Source: a virus
IMG/VR virus record: IMGVR_UViG_3300042471_000064
Coordinates: 1 to 26,720 of that record
Strand: one strand, 5' to 3'
DNA: 26,720 bases
In this document: piece by piece, positions 1 through 5,712 of the stretch
How positions within the stretch are numbered: position 1 is the first letter of the stretch
Layout of the letters: each line of letters starts with the position of its first letter
Position numbers and translations under genes: made by a program
Notes under the pieces: model-generated
Database searches by the model: none
Seen by the model: only the letters and a program-made list of their open reading frames with translations
Told to the model about the DNA's origin: nothing

Positions 1-195
1 CCCAACTTGTGGGTCAATTTCAACTCCGCCAATATGGTCATATCCAGCCAATTTATACCCCATTGTTGAGCCACCACCACAAATAAATGTGCCAAATACC
101 TTTAAATTATGTTTTTCTATTCCTTTTGCAGGGTAACCATCTGATAAATTCCAATTGTAAGGGAATTTATGGTCATTGTATTCATATTTAATCAT
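1..195 (-). CDS. DNA (cytosine-5) methyltransferase, N-terminal fragment cut by the window edge
   Basis: The first 65 codons are present, beginning at ATG 195-193 and still open at base 1. After about 30 residues comes VFGTFICGGGSTMGYKLAG, then GGVEIDP. This resembles motif I (FxGxGG, the S-adenosylmethionine-binding loop) and motif II (the acidic residue after the second strand) of C5 cytosine methyltransferases. The catalytic PC motif and target-recognition domain would lie outside the window. The start overlaps the end of the ParB-domain gene by 8 bases, so the two are probably co-translated. Phage C5 methyltransferases usually protect phage DNA from host restriction. The family call is fairly firm; specificity cannot be judged. 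The roughly 30-residue extension before motif I is longer than in minimal enzymes. Confidence 0.8.
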   Translation of the reverse strand, partial: MIKYEYNDHKFPYNWNLSDGYPAKGIEKHNLKVFGTFICGGGSTMGYKLAGYDHIGGVEIDPQVG

Positions 196-712
196 TGCCT
201 AAAAGTTTCCAAATAGCTTGTTCTGGTGTAGCTGCTATTTTATGTAATTGTTCTTTTACTAAATGATATTCATCTTCTGTATACTTTAAAGTTATAGTCA
301 TTGAATCACTTACATCATCAAGGCTTAATTCTTTATTTTGATCTGCATATCCACCAGCATCAAAATTTGGTATGTCAAGACCCCATTCGGTAAGTAATTG
401 CTCATCCCAATTGTTTGCAAGATCATCCCAATCCCACTCGCCATACCCTACGTTGTCTTTTACAATAAATTCTTTCTTTTGATCTTCAGTTAGTTCTTTA
501 GCTTGTTTTACAGGAACATCTTTAAGTCCAGCTTCAATACAAGCCTTTAGCCTCATATTACCTCCTAATACGATATTGTTCTCATCTATTACAATTGGTC
601 TAAGTTCAAGCATCTGTGGGAAGTCTTGAATTGACTTAACCAGCTTTTTAAACTTGTCATCCTTAATAATTCTTGGATTACTTGGGTTTGGTTTGATTTC
701 GTTGATGTTCAT
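188..712 (-). CDS. ParB/Sulfiredoxin-fold nuclease-like domain protein
   Basis: A protein of 174 residues. The first 70 or so residues match the ParB N-terminal fold: NPSNPR near the start, then PIVIDENNIVLGGNMRLKA and a GLKDVPV strand, corresponding to the ParB box that binds or hydrolyses nucleotides. The rest (about residues 75-174) is acidic and tryptophan-rich (GEWDWDDLANNW) and I do not recognise it. In phages such proteins often sit beside a DNA methyltransferase and upstream of terminase genes, and here the methyltransferase start overlaps its stop. A role in DNA modification or packaging is inferred from context only. The start codon overlaps the preceding stop (TAATG). Confidence 0.75.
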   Translation of the reverse strand: MNINEIKPNPSNPRIIKDDKFKKLVKSIQDFPQMLELRPIVIDENNIVLGGNMRLKACIEAGLKDVPVKQAKELTEDQKKEFIVKDNVGYGEWDWDDLANNWDEQLLTEWGLDIPNFDAGGYADQNKELSLDDVSDSMTITLKYTEDEYHLVKEQLHKIAATPEQAIWKLLGND

Positions 713-831
713 TATCTACCTTGATTTTTATAAGGTTTAACTGGTTTGTCTTTAGGACCAGATGTCTTTTTGTACTTTCCTGTCTTTCTTTTACCAAATG
801 TTACTTTGTTTCCGTTGCTAACTTTCGCCAT
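712..831 (-). CDS. Small basic phage protein (39 aa)
   Basis: ATG at 831, stop at 712-714, 39 residues. It begins MAKVSNGNKVTFGKRKTGK and is rich in lysine, arginine, proline and glycine, ending YKNQGR. It has no predicted fold; the charge suggests nucleic-acid binding. Its stop overlaps the ParB-domain start as TAATG, and its start lies within the end of the upstream small gene (14-base overlap). Small basic proteins of this appearance are common in Bacteroidota phages, but I can give no function. The tight coupling on both sides supports it being real. Confidence 0.6.
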   Translation of the reverse strand: MAKVSNGNKVTFGKRKTGKYKKTSGPKDKPVKPYKNQGR

Positions 832-985
832 ATTTATTTATTAAATCTGCCATATAATCAAATGCCTCTTCCTTAGTTTCTCCAAAAATATAGTGCGTAG
901 TGCCATCAATAACAAAAGAATAGCAAGAATATCCAGCTATTACCTCCTCTTTGCACGTTGCATATATGCTACTTATATCTTTCAA
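818..985 (-). CDS. Small hypothetical protein with probable TTG start (55 aa)
   Basis: An open frame of 55 codons runs from TTG at 985-983 to TAG at 820-818. The product would read MKDISSIYATCKEEVIAGYS, then a beta-rich middle (VIDGTTHYIFGE) and a helical end (EEAFDYMADLINKYG). The composition is protein-like and the frame fills the space between NinG and the small basic gene. The only in-frame ATG is far downstream and would leave about 10 residues, so a TTG (or ATA) start is needed. It overlaps NinG by 17 bases and the next gene by 14. Function unknown; the fold resembles small beta-beta-alpha proteins such as DUF-type inhibitors only vaguely. Confidence 0.5.
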   Translation of the reverse strand: MKDISSIYATCKEEVIAGYSCYSFVIDGTTHYIFGETKEEAFDYMADLINKYGES

Positions 986-1328
986 TTAATTCTATTAATT
1001 CTGCTCTTTGCCATTTCTTAAGCCTATTGTTAACCGCCTCAAACTCTAACTCTTTAACCGCTTTTTCGCCAATCCTTTCTACTAATCCGATTCGGTACAT
1101 TGCTTGATTTCCGTGTTTAAACATATTACATCCAGCACATTGTAAATGAATATTCCATTCGTTAAACCTTAAAGCCGAATAACCTTTAACAGTAAAGTAG
1201 TGTCCAGCTTGATTACCATTGTAGCTTCCACAACTAATACAAGGTAACCCTTCATCTCTTTTCCTTATGTAAGCATTAACTACCTTTTGGGTTTTTTCTA
1301 ACAACTTTGGTAAAGGTATCAATGGCAT
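969..1328 (-). CDS. ninG: NinG/Rap-type recombination endonuclease
   Basis: A protein of 119 residues, shorter than lambda NinG (about 200). Cysteine pairs C30/C33 and C64/C67 with histidines H43, H61 and H72 form a zinc-binding HNH-like core: CISCG, then AGHYFTVKG, then NIHLQCAGCNMFKHGN. The pattern matches the NinG/Rap family, whose members are structure-specific nucleases acting on recombination intermediates in the lambda Red pathway. This fits the Bet-type annealing protein at 4006-4725. N-terminal basic and coiled residues 1-28 (PLPKLLEKTQKVVNAYIRKR) also match the family. It ends in a charged helix. The gene follows a small DNA-binding-like gene with a 15-base gap. Confidence 0.85.
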   Translation of the reverse strand: MPLIPLPKLLEKTQKVVNAYIRKRDEGLPCISCGSYNGNQAGHYFTVKGYSALRFNEWNIHLQCAGCNMFKHGNQAMYRIGLVERIGEKAVKELEFEAVNNRLKKWQRAELIELIERYK

Positions 1329-1343
1329 AAAGCAAAATTAGGG

Positions 1344-1541
1344 TTACTTTTTCAATCTAACAACACATAATCTTTCATTATGTTTGTAGCGTTTCTTGTT
1401 TATTGGATTCATATAGGTCATAATCGTTTTGTAATCAGTATGTAAAAATCTAACTGCTTTAGCTATTGATCTAAATTCTATCTCCTCTTTTGTATCTAAA
1501 TAAATCAATCTTACCTCAATGTTGTTATCTATTCCTGTCAT
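1344..1541 (-). CDS. Small NUMOD1-like or helix-turn-helix hypothetical protein (65 aa)
   Basis: Sixty-five residues, basic. The segment VRLIYLDTKEEIEFRSIAKA followed by AVRFLHTDYKTIMTYM resembles the short strand plus helix-turn-helix of NUMOD1-type modules, which bind DNA and often accompany HNH nucleases. An HNH-like nuclease (NinG) is the next gene. This match is by eye and weak. The start codon overlaps the stop of the upstream membrane-protein gene (ATGA), indicating coupled translation. It could equally be an unrelated small phage regulator. Confidence 0.6.
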   Translation of the reverse strand: MTGIDNNIEVRLIYLDTKEEIEFRSIAKAVRFLHTDYKTIMTYMNPINKKRYKHNERLCVVRLKK

Positions 1542-1657
1542 CTCAATAATCGTTTTATTTCAAAGTATAAATGTGCAGTTAAATAAATGCAACAAGCTAA
1601 AGGAACTGATATCAGCATAAACTTTAGCAATTCATAAATAAATGTTAATTGTTTCAT
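1538..1657 (-). CDS. Small single-pass membrane protein (39 aa)
   Basis: ATG at 1657, TGA at 1540-1538, 39 residues. A hydrophobic helix spans about residues 12-32 (KFMLISVPLACCIYLTAHLY) with a basic tail (EIKRLLR), so the C-terminus would be cytoplasmic. It overlaps both neighbours by the ATGA arrangement, which is the main reason to believe it is a gene despite its size. Function unknown. It lies in the replication and recombination block, far from the lysis genes, so a role in membrane attachment or superinfection exclusion is only a guess. Confidence 0.6.
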   Translation of the reverse strand: MKQLTFIYELLKFMLISVPLACCIYLTAHLYFEIKRLLR

Positions 1658-2388
1658 AGTTGATTTTGTAAAAATAGGTACAAAGTATATCTTTTGCACT
1701 CGTTTTTAATAAATATTTCGTTATTTAATTTCTCCAAGTCTTTAGGTGTTTTAGCCGTTACCTTGTAATGTGCTATAATCTTTTTCTTTATCTGGTCAGC
1801 CTTCTTTTGGCTTAGATTCTCCTTATTTAGTTCCTTTCGTTTCCATAGTACATCAAAAGCCATCGTATTTAGTAACTCCCATCCTCTTTTAGCCGACTTA
1901 TCCCAATTTTCGTACAATGCCTCAATAATTTCATCATCTTGGATTTTAGGCACTTCTACTGGTTGCGGTTCTACATAAGTTTTTTGTCTTACTTGCAAAG
2001 CTATCGGCTTATAAGCAGCCATCACATCACCAAAGAATTTAGGGTTAAAAGTAATCGCTTTGTCTACTGAAAGTTTACCCATTGCGTAAAGTTCAAAAGC
2101 CACACCTAATTCTTTTAGTTTATAGTTTCCGTAATTCTTTATAACAAACTCACATAAAAACTGAAATAACTCTATTGTAGGTGTTTGACATCCGCTTAAA
2201 GCAATGCAAGTCTTTAGGTGTTCTTTTACCTCAATCGGTGAGCATCTACCAACACTCATAGTTTCTAATGCAGAAAAAATCTTTAATTCATCTGGTTCAA
2301 GTTTGTTATAGATTTTTAAGTGCATTAGCCTCTCGTTCAGCGTAAGAGAGTTTATGGATTGGGGTAATACTTCGGTTAATGATTTCAT
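1654..2388 (-). CDS. Hypothetical protein following the replication-organiser gene
   Basis: A protein of 244 residues, mostly helical. I recognise no domain. Residues about 50-135 contain a globular helical region (CSPIEVKEHLKTCIALSGC, then LGVAFELYAMGKLS). A proline-rich linker (YVEPQPVEVPKIQ) joins it to a basic helical C-terminus (KKADQIKKKIIAHYKVTAKT). The start at 2388 gives an 83-base out-of-frame overlap with the previous gene; an internal ATG at 2325 would cut this to 20 bases. Its place directly after a replication-initiator-like gene suggests a helicase-loader or replication accessory role by position, but no Walker motif is visible. Confidence 0.7.
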   Translation of the reverse strand: MKSLTEVLPQSINSLTLNERLMHLKIYNKLEPDELKIFSALETMSVGRCSPIEVKEHLKTCIALSGCQTPTIELFQFLCEFVIKNYGNYKLKELGVAFELYAMGKLSVDKAITFNPKFFGDVMAAYKPIALQVRQKTYVEPQPVEVPKIQDDEIIEALYENWDKSAKRGWELLNTMAFDVLWKRKELNKENLSQKKADQIKKKIIAHYKVTAKTPKDLEKLNNEIFIKNECKRYTLYLFLQNQL

Positions 2389-2956
2389 CGTTCCAAGATT
2401 TGTTGTTTAAAAAGGTTTCTGGGTTTTTACGGAATTGTTTGTCTTGTACTGATTGCTTGTAAAGGTCAAGATAATTCATCGCATTTTGCCTTTCTTCATC
2501 AGTTAATTTATTCCACTTCTTTTTTAGCTTTTGCTTATCGCCTATCTTTTTATCATATTCATTCCAAAACCATTCAAAATCTATATTTATATTTTCATTT
2601 ATAGTTATAGTTCTATTTTCAGTTTCAGTTTCCATATGCTTAGCATATGCTTCGCTAGTGCTTTCTTTTTTAGGTGATTTAGCGTTATTTCTTCTACTTT
2701 CACTAAATTTTTGCCTTCTAATAGTTTCATTATACATTCTATCGTTGTAGTATAAACCATCTTCAACTTTAAATTTATCCCAAATCTCATTATCATATGC
2801 TTTACATATGCTTAGCATATCCTTTTGAGTTAATTTACCTTTTTGATGTTGTAAGCACAAAAGTCGAATGTATTTACCGACCTGTTCATTATCCATTGTG
2901 AAAGTGCCACTAAGAAAATCGCTTGTGTAAAATAACACTGCTGGGTCTTTAGCCAT
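2306..2956 (-). CDS. Replication-organiser/primosomal-like protein (DUF1376-like N-terminus)
   Basis: With the ATG at 2956 the protein is 216 residues and begins MAKDPAVLFYTSDFLSGTFT, followed by MDNEQVGKYIRLLCLQHQKG. This is the winged-helix-like N-terminal pattern of phage replication organiser or DUF1376-type proteins, which bind origins and recruit helicase. The middle (about residues 95-135) is polar and low-complexity (TETENRTITINENINIDF). The C-terminal 80 residues form a helical domain (FEWFWNEYDKKIGDKQKLKK, then PETFLNNKSW) like those in DnaD/replisome-organiser proteins. An upstream ATG at 2983 is possible but would place the start within a hairpin. Repeated palindromes lie inside the coding sequence, recalling phages whose origin sits within the initiator gene. 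Confidence 0.72.
   Translation of the reverse strand: MAKDPAVLFYTSDFLSGTFTMDNEQVGKYIRLLCLQHQKGKLTQKDMLSICKAYDNEIWDKFKVEDGLYYNDRMYNETIRRQKFSESRRNNAKSPKKESTSEAYAKHMETETENRTITINENINIDFEWFWNEYDKKIGDKQKLKKKWNKLTDEERQNAMNYLDLYKQSVQDKQFRKNPETFLNNKSWNDEIINRSITPIHKLSYAEREANALKNL
2633..2821. repeat. Repeated 17-bp palindromes within the replication gene (candidate origin)
   Basis: The palindrome CATATGCTTAGCATATG occurs at 2633-2649. A second copy with one end base changed, CATATGCTTAGCATATC, is at 2805-2821, and a degenerate copy, CATATGCTTTACATATG, overlaps it at 2794-2810. The two good copies share the 15-mer ATATGCTTAGCATAT (2634-2648 and 2806-2820), yet are read in different frames (YAKHM in one, MLSIC in the other), so protein selection does not explain the repeat. 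On the low-coordinate side, 2583-2632 is very AT-rich with short tandem repeats, as in a DNA-unwinding element. Origin function is inferred. Confidence 0.5.
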
Positions 2957-2961
2957 AAAAT

Positions 2962-3014
2962 AAAAAAGGCTCTCGGCATCCACCCCAGTAGGATTAGGGT
3001 TTCAGCTTTGAGCC
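2962..3014 (-). promoter_or_regulatory. Possible attenuator or terminator hairpin before the replication gene
   Basis: On the minus strand GGCTC (3014-3010) can pair with GAGCC (2972-2968), followed at once by TTTTTT (2967-2962), six bases before the ATG at 2956. An inner pairing of ACCC with GGGT is possible in the long loop. The outer stem is only 5 bp, so this is a weak candidate for an intrinsic terminator or leader structure controlling entry into the replication gene. Confidence 0.3.
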
Positions 3015-3060
3015 AATAAGTTTGAGTTAGGATATCCTACATCCTTTGTACGAAGATAAC

Positions 3061-3255
3061 CTAATTAATTGAATACTGTGCTACTTGTTTTTTATTTTTT
3101 AGCTTAATAATGGTTGTTTTTATGTTCATACCATCATTTCTAAGGTCTGCTATTCGTGCTGCTAATCTAAAGCATCCGAACTTATTTAGGGCATCAATAG
3201 GGGTTAACTTTCTACCTTTATTTAGGTAGTTTGCAATTTGTGTTGTTTGGCTCAT
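3061..3255 (-). CDS. Winged-helix/HTH phage protein (HTH_39-like)
   Basis: Sixty-four residues. The order QIANYLNKGRKLTPIDALNK, then GCFRLAARIADLRNDGMNI, then a beta-wing (TTIIKLKNKKQVAQYSI) matches a common small phage helix-turn-helix family in which LTPxxAL and RLAARIxDLR are hallmark motifs. Such proteins are probably DNA-binding regulators or Xis-like architectural factors; the exact role is not known. It sits between the SSB-like gene and the replication gene, 52 bases downstream of the former. Recognition of the fold is firm; function is not. Confidence 0.8.
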   Translation of the reverse strand: MSQTTQIANYLNKGRKLTPIDALNKFGCFRLAARIADLRNDGMNIKTTIIKLKNKKQVAQYSIN

Positions 3256-3307
3256 AGTTATAGGTTTTAAATTTGCGCTTTACGTTATCGCCCAACGAGG
3301 GGTTGTT

Positions 3308-3580
3308 TTAGAATGGTAAATCATCTTCGCTTTCTTGTTGGTTTACGGCAAATTCCTTTTTAGCAGTTGGTGCATTGTAAGAAACTTGCTTACCTCTACC
3401 ACAATAGTTTTTCTTTGCTTTTTCTGCTCTTTCCTCTGGACTTTGGTTGTTCCATACTGTGTGCGTGTTTCCTTTGTCATCTGGTTGTTTAAGAAAGTCG
3501 GTAGCTACGTTTGCGTAACTTTTGCCGTTTTTAGCTTCTTTCCAGTTAATTTCCTCTTTGCAAATGTTTAATACAATCAT
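3308..3580 (-). CDS. Small SSB-like protein with acidic DDLPF C-terminal tip
   Basis: Ninety residues. The C-terminus ESEDDLPF matches the acidic tip of bacterial single-stranded DNA-binding proteins, which recruits replication and repair partners. The N-terminal part (MIVLNICKEEINWKEAKNGK, then SYANVATDF) has strands compatible with a reduced OB-fold, though it is shorter than standard SSB (about 110 residues before the tip). Its position two genes downstream of the Bet-type annealing protein suits a partner in single-strand annealing or replication. An alternative is that it is a small protein mimicking the SSB tip to bind host SSB partners. Confidence 0.6.
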   Translation of the reverse strand: MIVLNICKEEINWKEAKNGKSYANVATDFLKQPDDKGNTHTVWNNQSPEERAEKAKKNYCGRGKQVSYNAPTAKKEFAVNQQESEDDLPF

Positions 3581-3590
3581 TGTTTTTAAT

Positions 3591-3761
3591 TTAATGTTTA
3601 TTTAATTGTTCTTGTTCTAATGCTATTTCGTTTTGTCTATCTTGTTCTTTTTCTTCCTCATCTTCTTCTTCTTCTTCCCAATCGCAATGTTCCATACAAT
3701 CTGGACAAATGTCTATTTCTTCCATTGTGGTATGCGCTCCGCAGCAAGTTGAGTATGGCAT
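3591..3761 (-). CDS. Small zinc-ribbon-like acidic protein (56 aa)
   Basis: ATG at 3761, stop at 3593-3591, 56 residues. It starts MPYSTCCGAHTTMEEIDICP and continues DCMEHCDW, giving CC and CPDC pairs in a small zinc-knuckle arrangement. A glutamate-rich tract follows (WEEEEEDEEEKEQ), giving a strongly acidic tail. Similar tiny zinc-ribbon proteins are found in many phages without assigned function. The acidic tail could mimic DNA or bind a basic partner, but that is speculation. It lies 2 bases after the upstream stop and 10 bases before the SSB-like gene. Confidence 0.6.
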   Translation of the reverse strand: MPYSTCCGAHTTMEEIDICPDCMEHCDWEEEEEDEEEKEQDRQNEIALEQEQLNKH

Positions 3762-3763
3762 AA

Positions 3764-4009
3764 TTAATCGTTTAAATAGTTTTCAAATACCTCAAATTTA
3801 TCAGCTAACATTTGATAAGGAATGTAATCTCTTTTAGGTTGCTCTAATAACTCTGGAAAGTGTTTTTGTTTATGTAGTTTAAGTTTATACTTAGCTAAAT
3901 TTAATTGATGAATCATTTCACTTGCGTTTTGAGGATAGCTTGTTTCTACTTTGTAATTCCAGAACTTAACTGCTTCTCTTAAATCCCATAATTTATTTAA
4001 TGGTGTCAT
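3764..4009 (-). CDS. Hypothetical protein (81 aa) after the annealing protein
   Basis: Eighty-one residues, predicted mostly alpha-helical, with a repeated aromatic and basic character (LWDLREAVKFWNYKVETSYP, then LAKYKLKLHKQKHFPELL). I recognise no family. The ATG overlaps the Bet stop in an ATGA junction, so it is almost certainly translated together with the annealing protein. It is too short for a Red-type exonuclease. A small accessory role in recombination is possible from the coupling alone. Confidence 0.6.
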   Translation of the reverse strand: MTPLNKLWDLREAVKFWNYKVETSYPQNASEMIHQLNLAKYKLKLHKQKHFPELLEQPKRDYIPYQMLADKFEVFENYLND

Positions 4010-4725
4010 AAAGTTTGTTTTTTCTTGGTAAATAATTTAGTTACATCTTTAGTTGCAAGTTCGCTATTTAGTGCGTAAAGTTGACTTAATTCAGTAGTAT
4101 TTATGCACAAATCAATCGCTAACTCTAAGTCCTCTAAATTTTCGTGAGTCTTAATGTAAGCTGGGGTTTCCTCTGTTGATTGTGCCATTTCATCACCTGT
4201 GTAAAGACCGCTTAAATCTTGTGGGTAAGCCTTTCTCAAAGCTAATGCCTCTGCAACTTTACTTAACATTGTATGTGGCATCTTCGCCCATAAACCCATA
4301 GGTTTACCATCATTTGTTCTTTGGCAGTATTCATCCCAATAAGCCACACCTACTGATGCTTCATACCTTGTTTCGCCGTGAAACCTAAATACTGAAACCT
4401 TACAAGAAACTAACACACCATCAATTTCAGTAAAGATTGGTTCGCTTTGACCTCCATAGTTTCCGCTACGTTCAGCGATTACTCGGAAGCCATCAATACT
4501 TGTTTGGATTGTCATTTTTTTACCCCATCCATTTGGTGTTTTTACGTTTCTGTGGATGCAATAAATTTGTCTTGATAACGCATCAAGTCCTGTGCGTTGT
4601 GCTTGGTAAAGAAAGAGTTTTAGTTCATCAACTGTTGCCTCTGGAGCAATCTGTGATTTTACTAACTCTACTTGGTCTTTCGTGTACGAAAGTTGTGGCT
4701 TTTTAGCCAGTTGTTGGTCATTCAT
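4006..4725 (-). CDS. bet: Bet/RecT-type single-strand annealing protein
   Basis: A protein of 239 residues; lambda Bet has 261. The N-terminus YTKDQVELVKSQIAPEATVD, then ELKLFLYQAQRTGLDALSRQIYCI, is characteristic of the phage Bet family. It is followed by IQTSIDGFRVIAERSGNYGG, also conserved, and a C-terminal part with KMPHTMLSKVAEALALRKAY. These proteins anneal complementary single strands during phage recombination and repair. No partner 5'-3' exonuclease is visible in this window. The gene has its own near-consensus promoter at 4745-4776 and starts with a G-poor leader ending ACCAATATG, also seen before 6244 and 6079. Confidence 0.88.
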   Translation of the reverse strand: MNDQQLAKKPQLSYTKDQVELVKSQIAPEATVDELKLFLYQAQRTGLDALSRQIYCIHRNVKTPNGWGKKMTIQTSIDGFRVIAERSGNYGGQSEPIFTEIDGVLVSCKVSVFRFHGETRYEASVGVAYWDEYCQRTNDGKPMGLWAKMPHTMLSKVAEALALRKAYPQDLSGLYTGDEMAQSTEETPAYIKTHENLEDLELAIDLCINTTELSQLYALNSELATKDVTKLFTKKKQTL

Positions 4726-4744
4726 ATTGGTTGGTTTTAGAGTT

Positions 4745-4776
4745 TAAAATTAGGTACTTTAGTGTTAATAACCAAA
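4745..4776 (-). promoter_or_regulatory. Bacteroidota-type promoter for the Bet gene
   Basis: On the minus strand TTTG (4776-4773) is separated by 20 bases from TAATTTTA (4752-4745), one mismatch from the TTTG-N19-TAnnTTTG consensus of Bacteroidota housekeeping promoters. The predicted start of transcription would lie about 10-15 bases before the ATG at 4725. This is the best promoter match I found. Confidence 0.5.
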
Positions 4777-5214
4777 TTAAAGTAGCACATTTAGGTTGAA
4801 AATGTCGTTTTTTATGGTATCATCGAACTTATTTGATAGCTGACCCTTAATCTTGGATATTGAATGTAAAACTGTTGTTCTATCCCTATTAAACAATTTT
4901 GCTATTTCCTCGCCATTTAACTCCGTTTTTTCTTTAGTAAAATACATTGTCATTTGCCTTGCTAAAGTAACCTCCTCTCCTCTATATTTGGACATCATTT
5001 GTCCGTATTTAATTTGATAGTAATTGCATACTTTTTCGGCTATTTGAACTGCATACTCTTTTTGTTGTTCCTTGTCCATTCTTATTGTTTTTATGTTTAA
5101 ATAATGATCTAATAAATCCTTTAATCGGTTTATCTCTTTCTTTTGTTCTTTGTTCTTATCTCGCAAAATCTCTATTTCAAGTTCTGCCATATATGTCTTG
5201 TGGACTTCTCTCAT
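4777..5214 (-). CDS. DnaA domain IV-like DNA-binding protein with N-terminal coiled coil
   Basis: With ATG at 5214 (ATGA overlap with the previous stop) the protein is 145 residues; a longer start at 5247 is possible. Residues about 10-40 are a charged coiled coil (EIEILRDKNKEQKKEINRLK). Residues 55-125 align with the duplex-binding domain of DnaA: VCNYYQIKYGQMMSKYRGEE, then TLARQMTMYFTKEKT, then IAKLFNRDRTTVLHSI, where the DnaA signature is GRDHTTVxHA. The AAA+ ATPase is absent, so it can bind DnaA-box-like sites but not form an ATP-driven initiator. Likely roles are phage-origin recognition, competition with host DnaA, or transcription control; none is proven here. Confidence 0.8.
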   Translation of the reverse strand: MREVHKTYMAELEIEILRDKNKEQKKEINRLKDLLDHYLNIKTIRMDKEQQKEYAVQIAEKVCNYYQIKYGQMMSKYRGEEVTLARQMTMYFTKEKTELNGEEIAKLFNRDRTTVLHSISKIKGQLSNKFDDTIKNDIFNLNVLL

Positions 5215-5414
5215 AATGCTTCTATTTCTTTTTTTACTTCTATCCAAAATAATTTTGTTTCAGGCTGATAAACTGACATAATTGTATTCAATATTTCATC
5301 TACTGCTATTAATGCACATTGTTTAGCTACATAATATGTACAATGATGATATTCATCACCATTATTTGTAGACATTTTATCAAATAATTCTTCTGCCTTA
5401 TGTTTTGGTGTCAT
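5211..5414 (-). CDS. Small hypothetical protein (67 aa)
   Basis: Sixty-seven residues starting MTPKHKAEELFDKMSTNNGD, then CTYYVAKQCALIAVDEILNT, then ETKLFWIEVKKEIEAL. Two amphipathic helices surround a short polar loop. Short proteins with the pattern KAxELxxKM...AKxCALxxVDEIL are frequent in phages of Bacteroidota, with no known function. It ends in an ATGA junction with the DnaA-like gene and begins one base after the upstream stop (TAATATG). Composition and coupling support it as a gene. Confidence 0.65.
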   Translation of the reverse strand: MTPKHKAEELFDKMSTNNGDEYHHCTYYVAKQCALIAVDEILNTIMSVYQPETKLFWIEVKKEIEAL

Positions 5415-5415
5415 A

Positions 5416-5712
5416 TTAAAAATGTAAAAGGTTTATTGGTAACATAAAGTCCTCCGTTAAGGTATAAAGGTCTAAGATTAGATAATGGTAGCTTTTAAGG
5501 ATTCTACGCTGGATGTCATTCATCCTTGCTATTTTAATTAACAAGTCTTCTTCGCTAATCATTGTTCTTGTTGTGTCCAATCCCCTTCTCCATTCGGCAA
5601 GGTCAGCCTCAAATAGATTTTGCCTTCCTTGTGCTTGTTTTAGAAGTTCTAATAGCATTGTTGCTCTTTTGTGCAACTTCAGTTGTTTCTCTTGATAGAT
5701 TAGTTTGCTCAT
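5416..5712 (-). CDS. Hypothetical helical protein (98 aa)
   Basis: Ninety-eight residues, helical and leucine-rich: KRATMLLELLKQAQGRQNLF, then DLAEWRRGLDTTRTMISEED, then YHYLILDLYTLTEDFMLP. I recognise no family. Its first 34 codons overlap, in another frame, the polar tail of the RHH-like gene (104-base overlap). It ends TAATATG against the next gene. The overlapping part is well-formed helix here and low-complexity in the RHH frame, so this frame is probably the constrained one in the overlap. Confidence 0.6.
   Translation of the reverse strand: MSKLIYQEKQLKLHKRATMLLELLKQAQGRQNLFEADLAEWRRGLDTTRTMISEEDLLIKIARMNDIQRRILKSYHYLILDLYTLTEDFMLPINLLHF

Noticed and set aside
2605-2796. Minus-strand frame inside the replication-organiser gene
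   Set aside because: It overlaps completely with a gene that has recognisable domains; composition is basic and repetitive with no domain.
2633-2821. CRISPR-like interpretation of repeated CATATG palindromes
   Set aside because: Only three units with unequal spacing and coding sequence between them; no spacer regularity or cas genes.
3284-3298. Small inverted repeat CGTT/AACG between the SSB-like and winged-helix genes
   Set aside because: Only four base pairs with no T tract; not enough to call a terminator.
3335-3571. Open frame on the plus strand opposite the SSB-like gene
   Set aside because: It is a shadow of the minus-strand gene, rich in Phe, Cys and Val as expected for the complement of AT-rich coding sequence, and has no recognisable domain.
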